From JAKEGK01 sp036507695 (GTDB taxonomy: Bacteria; Pseudomonadota; Gammaproteobacteria; SZUA-152), in NCBI GenBank assembly GCA_036507695.1, contig DATCIR010000092.1, forward strand, positions 1-26,280: a stretch of 26,280 nt of DNA, read 5' to 3'. Positions 1 to 7,522 of this stretch are shown in pieces. Every line of letters begins with the position of its first letter. Position 1 is the stretch's first letter. The translations under genes were made by a program, and so were the position numbers. The notes below the pieces were generated by a model that saw only the letters and a list, made by a program, of their open reading frames with translations, made no database searches and was not told the origin of the DNA.

Positions 1-166
1 CCGCGGGGAGATTCTCCTTCAGCGTGGTGGGCGCGCTCTTTAACAATTGCCGTGCTTTCGCTTGTTGAATCTTGAACAGTTTGGCGAACGCTTCTTCAAT
101 ATAGTGTTCACCTTTTTGTCTGTCACCGTAACCAGTGAGAATCACTCGATAAAGTTCTTGAGACAT
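1..166 (-). CDS. Partial small protein, ribosomal L7/L12 C-terminal-like domain (5' end only)
   Basis: Reading the minus strand from the ATG at 164-166 gives an open frame of 55 residues that leaves the window at base 1. It begins MSQELYRVILTGYGDRQKGE and continues through EEAFAKLFKIQQAKARQLLKSAPTTLKE. A GGAG sequence lies 9 bases upstream of the ATG and fixes the start. The pattern VILTGYG..., then a helix, then AKARQLLKSAPTTLKE resembles the alpha/beta C-terminal domain of L7/L12 (K-A-K-x-L-V-x-x-A-P), which also occurs in small non-ribosomal proteins. The resemblance is my reading, not a search result. It lies in the same direction as the pilus operon but 180 bases beyond pilE, so it may or may not be co-transcribed. 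Function unknown. Confidence 0.6.
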   Translation of the reverse strand, partial: MSQELYRVILTGYGDRQKGEHYIEEAFAKLFKIQQAKARQLLKSAPTTLKENLPA

Positions 167-346
167 GGTCGTACTCCGATACTAATAGGTCTGGATCAAT
201 GTAAATTGCCGTTGGCTTTCTCAATCCGTAAACAGATTGTTTAATTATTTTATCTATCGGCTTTTTGGCCGGCAGGATTAAGCCCGGATCGGCTGCCTGT
301 CGCCCCGTGAACAACTCCGGTTCTGGATCCAACATCAAGGCTGTGT

Positions 347-766
347 CTACCATGCCGTGTTCGTTCCGGTGCCGTTGTCCTGGCTGTTCCAGCGCCGCGT
401 GCCGTCGGAATCAATTTCCAGCCGGCCGTCACCGGCCTGGCCGTTTTTAGGCACCGCTCTCAAGGTGTAGGCGCTTACCGTGGCGGTGGGAATTGACAGG
501 TCGTAGTATTTATTGCTGCCGTCCACGGGTGCTTCAGCGGGAAATACGCCACCACCACCTACCGCCGCGCCGGCATAGGTATTGTTTTGCGTGTAATACC
601 GTTCCATGGCGTTGGCGAACCCCATCAATGCCGCCTGGGCGTCGCCCCGCCGCGATTTAGCCACCTGGTTCTGGTAGGATGGGTAGCCAATGGCGGCAAG
701 TATGCCGAGCACCGTCAGGGCAATCACTAACTCGATCAGGGTAAATCCCTTGTTATGCATTTTCAT
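347..766 (-). CDS. pilE: Type IV pilin PilE (minor pilin)
   Basis: A 139-residue type IV pilin-like protein. Minor pilins are inserted in the inner membrane, processed by prepilin peptidase PilD and help prime pilus assembly. The leader is short (MKMHNKG) and cleavage is expected after Gly7, before FTLIE; the essential Glu5 of the mature protein is present, followed by a hydrophobic helix (VIALTVLGILAAIGYPSY). The segment after the helix (QNQVAKSRRGDAQAALMGFANAMERYYTQNNTY) is typical of the PilE family, and the length is normal. GGGAG lies 7 bases before the ATG; an in-frame ATG two codons later is possible. It is the last gene of the run fimT-pilV-pilW-pilX-unknown-pilY1-pilE, 49 bases after pilY1. 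I saw no convincing terminator after it. Confidence 0.93.
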   Translation of the reverse strand: MKMHNKGFTLIELVIALTVLGILAAIGYPSYQNQVAKSRRGDAQAALMGFANAMERYYTQNNTYAGAAVGGGGVFPAEAPVDGSNKYYDLSIPTATVSAYTLRAVPKNGQAGDGRLEIDSDGTRRWNSQDNGTGTNTAW

Positions 767-815
767 AGTTAAACTCCCATGAGTAGCTTGTTGTTTTCGT
801 CAGCGCCTGTTCCGG

Positions 816-3800
816 TTACTGAACGCGCCAGCGGGTTTTTCTCGGCGACAGAACAAAATTCGGGTCTGGTGCTTTTTCAGTACCGATCAGCACAACCGGA
901 CCATTGTCATGAAAGATGATGCTGGGTTCCGGAGGAATACCGCCGCGCACCAGTTCCATCTTGCGGTCTTCAACGGTGAGGTCGCCACCTGAATCATTAA
1001 AGTCGTACACCGGCGTGCCATCCGCGATATTGATCAAGTAAGCGCGCGCCGTACCCTGGCTCGGCGAACAGGAAGCGGATGCTGTCGCGACAGGCGTGTA
1101 GGTGGTAAACATGACCTGGCCCGAGAACGTAATGGATTTTGCCAGCACTTTCTCACCCACAAAACTGCCGCCCTGTTTCAGGTAGATGTACAAACCCTCT
1201 TTACCCGCGAGTGCGGTTTGCGCGGCAGCCACCTCGCTGGTGGCGCCCTGGCCGATAACATTGGCCGTTGCATCATAGAGGTCATTTAAGGTGATGGCGG
1301 TATAAACTGGATCACCGTTGCCGTCGACCGCGGGCGAATAGACGTTGGGATCGTGCACCACAAAGAACGCATCATGGATATCGTCATCCAGCGGATGGGC
1401 GCGGTATCCCGAACCGATCGCAATATTGATATGCTGATAGTCGTCCGAAAGCGAAACATCGGGAATGTAATAGAAGCGGCGGTTTTCCGCTGCCGTACCG
1501 CCGCCCAGTTGCGCGATAACGCCGCCGGTCGCCAGGTTGGCGGCGCCGGTGTTGCCGTTGTTGTCGATATCAAAACGCCAGATCTGCGCGCGCATGTCGC
1601 CGACATACAAACGGTCCGTGTAGCCATCGCCGTCAATGTCGAGTACACGCACATCCGACGGAATACTATTGGTCATCGCGCTGAGCACGAGGTTCGGATC
1701 AGTACCTCCGGAAGAGCCGGCGGGTCCGGCCTGCCAGAGTTTCGCACCGGTGCTGGCATCCACGATAAATACCGCGCGTCCTTCGCTATCGTCCGCGGCC
1801 AGGTTGTTATCATCCTGGTCGACATCGTATCCGCCGCCGAAGATCAACACGTGCTTGTCCACGCCGTTCAGTTTGATCTTGCCCTTGGTGGCAGCCGACC
1901 AGGTCTGGGCCAGTTCGCTGAATGTTCCCGTACCGCCATAGATGATCCATTTCAACTTGGGCGCGCTGCGGTCGGTCACATCCAACGCATAGTAGTTTTT
2001 GCCGCCGCGGCGCATGCCCTGGTAAAGGTAGACATGCTCGCCGGTTTCCAGCGTGCCGCCGGCGGTTAGTAGTACGCCATTGCCGTTGACGTCATTCACC
2101 CAGGAAGTTAACGGCCCGTCCAGACCATACAGGTGCGCAACGCTGCTCGAATTTATCATTAAAGTGTTCATATTGGGCAGCAGTTCCTGAGGCACAAAGC
2201 TAAATACTTCCGCGCCATTGCTGGTATTAACGGCGTGCAGGTGGCCTTCGTTGGTGCCGGAATACAGGGTCATGTCAGGACTCGCGTCGGTGCCGCCGTA
2301 ACTAATCAACACGGGCTTGGTGTGCAGCGGATCGCCTATCAGGCGCCGTATGTCGGTGTCAACGGCATCGTTATCCTGATCCAGGACGTCAACGCCGCGT
2401 GTCCATTGAAGGATATCGGTTCGTTCATCATCCGTCATGGCCGCATCGCCCAGCATGGTTTTGGTGATGGCGGTATTATCTTCATGCAATGCATTGGCGG
2501 TGGCCGTCAGCTCCGCATTCGCCGGCGCCGTGCTGCCGGTATAAGTGTAGATGGTGCGCGGCAGGGCCAGCCGGCTGGCCGCGCCGCCCAATTGCACGGC
2601 ATCACCATCCGGTGCATCCGCGTCCGCGGTCCAGAAACTTCTGGCCGTGGATTTAAAGAATCCGGTGTTAACATCAATGGCCGCGGCATTATTGGCATCG
2701 ACAATGATGGGCGGGTTACCGGCCAGTTTGAAACGTTTCACGTTGCCGTTCCATGCGGGCCGCTCATTGGGGCGGAACAGGGCGTAGTAAAGTTCCTCGC
2801 GGTGGGTAAAGCGGTTAAACGCGTTCACCGACACCGCCGGCGCGATAAACGTGGTGTTAATGGCCAGGATTTCAGTCAGGATGGCGGTAAATGCATCCGC
2901 CAGGCCCGCCGTGTCATCAGCCGTATAGTAACTGCCGCCGCCTTTTGCAGCTGCGCTGCTCAACAGGGTCTGGTCGGTGGCGAAGCCGATGGTATAGGTA
3001 ATGACATTCTGGGTATCGTCCAGGGTGCTGCAGTCCTTGGTGTGCATGTAATCCGCCAGCTCATCCAGGCAATTGCCGGAGCAGGACGATGCGCCGGTCA
3101 CCGTGGAAAACCCGCTCATGCCGGTGATGCTGCTGTCAGCGCCGGTGTCATAGGTGGGCGCGCCATCGGTGAGCAGAATGACGAAGTTCTTCTGGCATTG
3201 ATATTCGATGGGGCTCACGTAATTGCCGCCGTCCAACACGCCGGCCACGTTGGTGGCCGGGCTTGAATCGTCGCCGTAGCGCACCGCCTCACCTTTGTAA
3301 AACAAATACGACTCGTACAGCGTTTCAGACAGTGGTGTCCACCCATTGGCGGTCATGGCGTTAACCGCGTCTTTGTAAGTCTGCCGGTTGCTGTCGTTCA
3401 AAAACTGCATGGGCATTACGAAATAACCACCGTCGCCACCGCTGTCAAAGCGCATGACCGCGATATTTACCCCGCTGATGCTATCCATGAGGTCGGAAAA
3501 TACTTCCTGCACGATCTGCAGGCGGGTTTTGGTGACTATGGCCGCGGCACTGTTGCGCCAGTTGAGATAATTGGCGTTGTAAAAGGTATAGGTTGTGCCG
3601 GTATTATTCCAGTTGATGCTGTCGCTTTGCACGTTTGTCCACGGCCCCCCGCCGCCTTCATCCGCGGGATAGAGGTCCGTGGAGGCATCCGTTTCACCGT
3701 GAACGCCAAAATCAGCCATGCATTCAACGGGATCATCGTGGTCGGAGTTGCTCAGATCATCCCATTGATCTCCACGTTTCTTTTTTCCTTGTTTATAACG

Positions 3801-4181
3801 CGCCGCCCGCCCGACGTAATAACCGTTGCCGGTAGCGCCGAGCGCGGTGCCCGCGTCATCACAGGTAAAACTGGTGGTATTAATATAGTTGTCGGTGCCG
3901 CAACTGGGTGGATTGCCACTGGTGCTATAGTAAATCCGGGTGGATACGCAACTGCCGGTATAGGCGGTAGCGGGATCATAGCTGCCAACGGAAACCTCAA
4001 CATCGGTATCCATACTGCCCGAGGTGTCAATAATAAACACCAGGTTGGGGACCGCCTCGGAAGGCACGGTGCTGCTGCCCACGTAGATTTCTGTATCCAC
4101 GGCCAATACCGGGCCGCCGGTAATGACAATCAGGCAGGTTGCAGAAAACAGTATCTTGAATTGTCGGGTTAGGTTTTTCAT
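816..4181 (-). CDS. pilY1: Type IV pilus tip adhesin / biogenesis factor PilY1
   Basis: A large exported protein (1121 residues from the ATG) that in known systems associates with the pilus tip through minor pilins and modulates retraction and adhesion in a calcium-dependent way. A signal peptide (hydrophobic ILFSATCLIVITGG, cleavage after VLA at residue 27) is followed by a von Willebrand A-like domain with the MIDAS sequence D52-T-S-G-S and, later, VILLTDGAPT. The C-terminal half is PilY1 beta-propeller, including the calcium-loop-like LDIDGDGYTDRLYVGD followed by QIWRFDID. Many cysteines lie in the N-terminal half. A GTG four codons upstream (4193) also opens the frame, but the ATG at 4181 has GAG about 11 bases upstream and gives a clean signal peptide. 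Length is normal for the family. It follows a small secreted CxxC protein and precedes pilE. Confidence 0.95.
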   Translation of the reverse strand: MKNLTRQFKILFSATCLIVITGGPVLAVDTEIYVGSSTVPSEAVPNLVFIIDTSGSMDTDVEVSVGSYDPATAYTGSCVSTRIYYSTSGNPPSCGTDNYINTTSFTCDDAGTALGATGNGYYVGRAARYKQGKKKRGDQWDDLSNSDHDDPVECMADFGVHGETDASTDLYPADEGGGGPWTNVQSDSINWNNTGTTYTFYNANYLNWRNSAAAIVTKTRLQIVQEVFSDLMDSISGVNIAVMRFDSGGDGGYFVMPMQFLNDSNRQTYKDAVNAMTANGWTPLSETLYESYLFYKGEAVRYGDDSSPATNVAGVLDGGNYVSPIEYQCQKNFVILLTDGAPTYDTGADSSITGMSGFSTVTGASSCSGNCLDELADYMHTKDCSTLDDTQNVITYTIGFATDQTLLSSAAAKGGGSYYTADDTAGLADAFTAILTEILAINTTFIAPAVSVNAFNRFTHREELYYALFRPNERPAWNGNVKRFKLAGNPPIIVDANNAAAIDVNTGFFKSTARSFWTADADAPDGDAVQLGGAASRLALPRTIYTYTGSTAPANAELTATANALHEDNTAITKTMLGDAAMTDDERTDILQWTRGVDVLDQDNDAVDTDIRRLIGDPLHTKPVLISYGGTDASPDMTLYSGTNEGHLHAVNTSNGAEVFSFVPQELLPNMNTLMINSSSVAHLYGLDGPLTSWVNDVNGNGVLLTAGGTLETGEHVYLYQGMRRGGKNYYALDVTDRSAPKLKWIIYGGTGTFSELAQTWSAATKGKIKLNGVDKHVLIFGGGYDVDQDDNNLAADDSEGRAVFIVDASTGAKLWQAGPAGSSGGTDPNLVLSAMTNSIPSDVRVLDIDGDGYTDRLYVGDMRAQIWRFDIDNNGNTGAANLATGGVIAQLGGGTAAENRRFYYIPDVSLSDDYQHINIAIGSGYRAHPLDDDIHDAFFVVHDPNVYSPAVDGNGDPVYTAITLNDLYDATANVIGQGATSEVAAAQTALAGKEGLYIYLKQGGSFVGEKVLAKSITFSGQVMFTTYTPVATASASCSPSQGTARAYLINIADGTPVYDFNDSGGDLTVEDRKMELVRGGIPPEPSIIFHDNGPVVLIGTEKAPDPNFVLSPRKTRWRVQ

Positions 4182-4235
4182 GGCGCATTTCACTCAGTGT
4201 GTAGTTGCTGACCGCTGTCAATGATTATCCATCGT

Positions 4236-4568
4236 TTACCATCTGACCCTGATGGCGGTTTTCACGTCTTTACTTTCTTTAAAAATGACAGTCCCTGGCT
4301 TTCCGGATAAAGAGCCGATTTTGTCCCGCGGCACCGCTTTTCCTTCCTTGAAAAACCCGGTCTTGCTGTCGATGATGATTGTTACCGGGCATTTCTCACA
4401 TCCATCCACGGTAACAACACCGCCAACCAGCTTTTTGTCCAAAGCGGCAGTTACGGAATTAGCTTCAACGGCATCGGCCTGCGACACGATTTTTCCAATC
4501 GCCATGGCGGGCAGGGTGAAGCTAAGACCCAATACAAAAATAGCTGTGGTTAGAATTCTGTTAGTCAT
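4236..4568 (-). CDS. Small secreted CxxC protein of the pilus operon, unknown function
   Basis: A 110-residue protein I do not recognise. A Sec signal peptide (ILTTAIFVLGLSFTLPAMA, cleavage after Ala23) leaves a mature part of about 87 residues with exactly two cysteines in C57-E-K-C60, followed by PVTIIIDSKTGFFKEGKAVP and a positively charged C-terminus. An AGAGGT sequence 8 bases upstream of the ATG supports the start. It sits between pilX (41 bases upstream) and pilY1 (54 bases downstream) in the same direction, so it is almost certainly co-transcribed. Pseudomonas aeruginosa has a small gene, pilY2, in the equivalent operon but between pilY1 and pilE; whether this is its counterpart cannot be told from sequence alone. 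The CxxC pair could be a structural disulfide, a metal site or a redox centre acting on cysteine-rich PilY1. These roles are inference. Confidence 0.8.
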   Translation of the reverse strand: MTNRILTTAIFVLGLSFTLPAMAIGKIVSQADAVEANSVTAALDKKLVGGVVTVDGCEKCPVTIIIDSKTGFFKEGKAVPRDKIGSLSGKPGTVIFKESKDVKTAIRVRW

Positions 4569-4609
4569 GATGAATTACCTCTGTAACCTGAATGATGATA
4601 AGCAATCCA

Positions 4610-5128
4610 TTAAGTGGCGGCCGGTGCGGGGCGGTCGACAGTCTGTATATGGGTTTCGGTGGTGCTGGTGGCGTCAATGGTGGCCGTCGAGGTGACATCA
4701 AACGCATAACAGGTGAGTTCACCGAGTGATGTCTCCGGGCAGGCGTTGGTGCCTATATATGACACCGTTGCGGTGCTGGTCAGTGTGGCGTTTGCCAGGT
4801 AGCCGTTAGGATCGTTGTCATGGCTGATGGTGGTCGAAGTATCATTTAATCCGGCGTTGATTGCTGTCACCAGGGGGTCATCGACTTCATCATAGAATGG
4901 ATTGGCGTTTACACCGGCGCCGCCGACATCACCCAGGTTGATCACCCGTTCGATGGTGGACTCTGAAGCCTGGAACACCAATACAGATTGTTGAAAATTG
5001 TGCGCCATGCGTTCTTCGAGGTTGGTGTTGGAAACGGCGGAAAGACTGATAATGGTCAATGCCAGCAACATCATTAAGCTCACGACTAATGCCGCGCCTG
5101 CCTGTTGGGTTTGTCTGATAGTAGTCAT
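4610..5128 (-). CDS. pilX: Type IV pilus assembly protein PilX
   Basis: A 172-residue minor pilin-associated protein. The N-terminus GAALVVSLMMLLALTIISLS followed by AVSNTNLEERMAHNFQQ matches the PilX N-terminal domain: one long hydrophobic helix without the classical G-F-T-L-x-E sequence, then the conserved N-x-x-x-E-R-M-A stretch. PilX works with PilV, PilW and PilE in a tip complex that carries PilY1. AAGGAG 10 bases before the ATG fixes the start. The gene lies 34 bases downstream of pilW and upstream of the CxxC protein. The C-terminal half is rich in Thr, Ser and Ala with two cysteines (NACPETSLGELTCYAF), common for pilin-like globular domains. Confidence 0.9.
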   Translation of the reverse strand: MTTIRQTQQAGAALVVSLMMLLALTIISLSAVSNTNLEERMAHNFQQSVLVFQASESTIERVINLGDVGGAGVNANPFYDEVDDPLVTAINAGLNDTSTTISHDNDPNGYLANATLTSTATVSYIGTNACPETSLGELTCYAFDVTSTATIDATSTTETHIQTVDRPAPAAT

Positions 5129-5162
5129 AACAATTACACTCCTTACTTCTGTGCTGAGCCGC

Positions 5163-5912
5163 TTAAAAAGTGGCCGTATTGCGCAACGTAATCGTCCTGG
5201 TATACACCTGGCGTATCAGTGCATCGCCAAATGGTCCTACGGGCGGTGCGTTAAGCAGCACATATACTCCAGCGTCCGAGCCGCCTACCGCGTTCACGGT
5301 ATTAACCAACAGAGCGACGCGCACGCTGGTCACCGGATTTGCCGCCACAACGTTGCCGGCATTGAGATAGATGTTGGTAGCGCCATCACCGTCTGTATCC
5401 TGTCCGTAAAGTATCTGCATGTTTTCAATGCCTTCGGCGATCAGGCCGGGCGTGACACTGCCGTTACCCAGGCACATGAGGTTAGTGCCGTCAATGTAGT
5501 AACGATCGGTTGCCGTGCCGCCGGTCGCATTGCCCAGGCAATCCGTGGCGGATTCATAGTTGATTTCAACGGCGTCGCTGGCGGCGCCGCTTGCCAGCGT
5601 GAATCCAAGGCCGGCGTTTGCACTGCTGTTATCCAGCGTATTGGCGGCGGTGAAGGCGGTAATGCTGCCGGGGTCGGTGGTATAACCCGCCATGGCGATA
5701 TTTCTTGCAAGAATGTCGAGGGCAAAACGCGCATTTTCCTGCAGGCGGCTGACACCGGACTGCAGATTGTAGGTCTGCTTGCTGCCAAGAAAAATCTGCA
5801 TGACCCCAGCCAGTAAGATCAGACCCAGGGTGATGGAAATCATGATTTCAACCAGGGTGAAGCCTTGTTGCAGCCGGCGCGGTAATGGGCGATTGTGAAT
5901 TAATTTTTTCAT
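5163..5912 (-). CDS. pilW: Type IV pilus assembly protein PilW
   Basis: A 249-residue prepilin-like protein. The basic leader ends in QQG (Gly17) and the mature protein starts FTLVEIMISITLGLILLAGV, with Glu5 present. The region QTYNLQSGVSRLQENARFALDILARNIAMAGY is the hallmark of PilW proteins. Two cysteines (DCLG and MCLG) could form a disulfide in the globular domain. It overlaps the end of pilV by four bases (ATGA, 5909-5912), which indicates translational coupling. Minor pilins of this set are thought to form the initiation and tip complex with PilX, PilV, PilE and PilY1 in the inner membrane and periplasm. Confidence 0.93.
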   Translation of the reverse strand: MKKLIHNRPLPRRLQQGFTLVEIMISITLGLILLAGVMQIFLGSKQTYNLQSGVSRLQENARFALDILARNIAMAGYTTDPGSITAFTAANTLDNSSANAGLGFTLASGAASDAVEINYESATDCLGNATGGTATDRYYIDGTNLMCLGNGSVTPGLIAEGIENMQILYGQDTDGDGATNIYLNAGNVVAANPVTSVRVALLVNTVNAVGGSDAGVYVLLNAPPVGPFGDALIRQVYTRTITLRNTATF

Positions 5913-6505
5913 TGCTGGATAGTCATCGAAACGCTTTGTGAAACGGTATCCGCGCCACTTTTATCCGGGTTGATCTCAGACCAACTGACGGTAATAGTAT
6001 GGGGCGAACGATCGGTGCAGGGATCTACATCACCGCCTGTGGGATTGGTATCAGTACAGGTAATTGTTGCCGCGGCTTGAGGCAGCGCGGCTTGTACACC
6101 GCCGGCGCGGGCGCCGTTGGAGTTTACACCGCAAAACCAGATGTTAATGTCATACGCCGCCATTTGGGCGGTAGTGCAGGCAGTCGCGGCCTGCGCGCCG
6201 GCATTATAGTATTCGCTGCAATGAGTGGCGGGAAACGCTCCGCAATTGATGTTTGACGCCGAGTCGACGTTCATATACAGGTTCTCATTGACGGCATCGA
6301 TGTTGGCCCGCATGCGTTCGGCGATGTCATTGGCCAATAAGGTTGCCTGAGTCCTATAGGTTGCGCTGTTGGTGCTGCGCATACCCGTCAGTTGCAGGGC
6401 GGCCATGCCCAGTAAGCCAATCGACAGGACGACAATAGTGACCAGTATCTCGATCATTGAGACGCCGGTGGAGTTGCGGATTTTCGTGCAATGTTTCCTG
6501 GCCAT
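5909..6505 (-). CDS. pilV: Type IV pilus modification/assembly protein PilV
   Basis: A PilV-type minor prepilin, 198 residues from the ATG at 6505. The leader ends NSTG, then VSMIEILVTIVVLSIGLLGM; cleavage after Gly and Glu5 are as expected. The following AALQLTGMRSTNSATYRTQATLLANDIAERMRAN is the characteristic PilV segment. The frame also opens at a GTG at 6535, directly after the fimT stop, which would add ten residues. Neither start has a strong ribosome site, and I prefer the ATG because the leader length is then more usual. Six cysteines in the globular part suggest disulfides. It is coupled to pilW by an ATGA overlap. Confidence 0.92.
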   Translation of the reverse strand: MARKHCTKIRNSTGVSMIEILVTIVVLSIGLLGMAALQLTGMRSTNSATYRTQATLLANDIAERMRANIDAVNENLYMNVDSASNINCGAFPATHCSEYYNAGAQAATACTTAQMAAYDINIWFCGVNSNGARAGGVQAALPQAAATITCTDTNPTGGDVDPCTDRSPHTITVSWSEINPDKSGADTVSQSVSMTIQQ

Positions 6506-6535
6506 AATTATTGTCTTAACGGTAATTAAACTCAC

Positions 6536-7129
6536 TCAAGCGCATGCAAGGTTTGCGGTCACAACACGGCCGGTATTGGTAACGGTAATTTGCCGGCCTG
6601 TTTCACCGGTGCGGTCATCGCAAAGTTCAAGGGTATCGGTGGCAGTGACGTTGCCATTGGGCTGGTATTGAAAGGTATCGACGCCGCCGTTGCTGTTTAA
6701 GGTGGAACTGCCTTCCAGCGGGGGGAATGCCTTTAAAGTGGCTCCGCCGTTAATTGTCACGGTCCAGCCTGCTCCCCATTCATCGGTAGCCGTACCGCTA
6801 TCCGTTGCAGCAACGTCGATGTTTACTTTGCGCTTGATGGCTTCGCTGCGCGCGAAATTCATAGCGGCGACAAATTGATTGGCCTGCGAAGAAATCCGGT
6901 TGCCGGATACAAAGGCGGTAAAACTGGGTACCGCGATGGTTAGCACAATGACCGCCACGGCCAGCGTAACCATGAGTTCAATAATGGTGAAACCGCTTTC
7001 CCGGCTAACGGGTTTCCTGTGGACGCTATGCGTTTCCAAGCGGCGATGCGCCACGCGGCAGTGCGGGTTGAGAAAAGCAACTACTGCGAGGCATGCAAGG
7101 CTAACTGCTATCAGTGTTTTTACTACCAT
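6536..7129 (-). CDS. fimT: Prepilin-like protein FimT/FimU (GspH family)
   Basis: A GspH/FimT-family pseudopilin, first gene of the minor pilin operon. The prepilin sequence ESG/FTIIELMVTLAVAVIVLTIAVPSF starts at residue 47 of the frame; Gly46 and mature Glu5 are present, followed by NQFVAAMNFARSEAIKRKV, typical of FimT/FimU/GspH. Some FimT proteins act in natural DNA uptake. The start is uncertain. The ATG at 7129 adds an unusual first hydrophobic segment (VVKTLIAVSLACLAVVAFL) ahead of the leader, while an in-frame GTG (7054) or TTG (7039) would give ordinary leaders of 21 or 16 residues. None has a clear ribosome binding site. Two cysteines near the end could form a disulfide. Confidence 0.88.
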   Translation of the reverse strand: MVVKTLIAVSLACLAVVAFLNPHCRVAHRRLETHSVHRKPVSRESGFTIIELMVTLAVAVIVLTIAVPSFTAFVSGNRISSQANQFVAAMNFARSEAIKRKVNIDVAATDSGTATDEWGAGWTVTINGGATLKAFPPLEGSSTLNSNGGVDTFQYQPNGNVTATDTLELCDDRTGETGRQITVTNTGRVVTANLACA

Positions 7130-7219
7130 AATGCGTTACAACACCATTCACCGTTAAATCAACTTGTGACGTAGTGTGTATCGGAAGTTTATTGCTTATG
7201 TTGAAAGAATTGGCTGCCT

Positions 7220-7248
7220 TTTATACAGGCAAAGTGACCGCTGGTCAG
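7220..7248 (-). promoter_or_regulatory. Candidate sigma70 promoter of the minor pilin operon
   Basis: On the minus strand CTGACC is followed after 17 bases by TATAAA (plus-strand GGTCAG 7243-7248 and TTTATA 7220-7225). Transcription would start near 7212, about 80 bases before the fimT ATG. The -35 region overlaps a perfect dyad TGACC-gct-GGTCA (7235-7247), a possible operator. This is a consensus match by eye. Confidence 0.45.
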
Positions 7249-7266
7249 GAAGTTAAGATTGATTAG

Positions 7267-7340
7267 CGCTTTAAAGCGACGACTAGGGGGATTTTGCGAC
7301 ATGCATCACATTAGGTGCAGGACAGCCGTCACAGTTGTGA
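7267..7340. promoter_or_regulatory. Two palindromes upstream of the minor pilin promoter
   Basis: The 393-base gap between fimT and ntrC (7130-7522) has no credible gene. Besides the candidate promoter it contains two perfect palindromes: CGCTTTAAAGCG at 7267-7278 and TCACAgtTGTGA at 7329-7340. They lie about 20 and 80 bases upstream of the -35 element, where activator or repressor sites are usual. The second resembles rearranged CRP/Vfr half sites but lacks the normal six-base spacing. The part nearest ntrC (7341-7522) shows no clear terminator. Confidence 0.3.
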
Positions 7341-7522
7341 TTTGGGGAGTGAATGGTTCATAGAAGAAATCGAGCTGATTATATCATGGGGAGTTATTTC
7401 TGAAAGCGCTGTAAAAGCAGAACGGGGATCGCTTACGGCATGCGGCAAATGGATAGAGTCCGGAGGGTAGTAATGGTGAATACCGGCGGCAGGCGTGGCG
7501 TTAACAATGGAAGGGTCATTGA

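Noticed and set aside
250..280. Possible hairpin with CGGC/GCCG after pilE as an operon terminator
   Set aside because: Only four pairs, with no proper T run on the minus strand.
123..353. Minus-strand 76-codon frame overlapping the first gene and the space after pilE
   Set aside because: It overlaps the better supported start at 166, which has a ribosome site, and the product looks random.
2235..3266. A 343-codon open frame on the plus strand opposite pilY1 (others at 1353-2069 and 3627-4172)
   Set aside because: These are antisense to an unmistakable PilY1 protein. The products show only low-complexity Gly/Ala/Val/Arg composition mirrored from the real frame, with no domain and no ribosome site.
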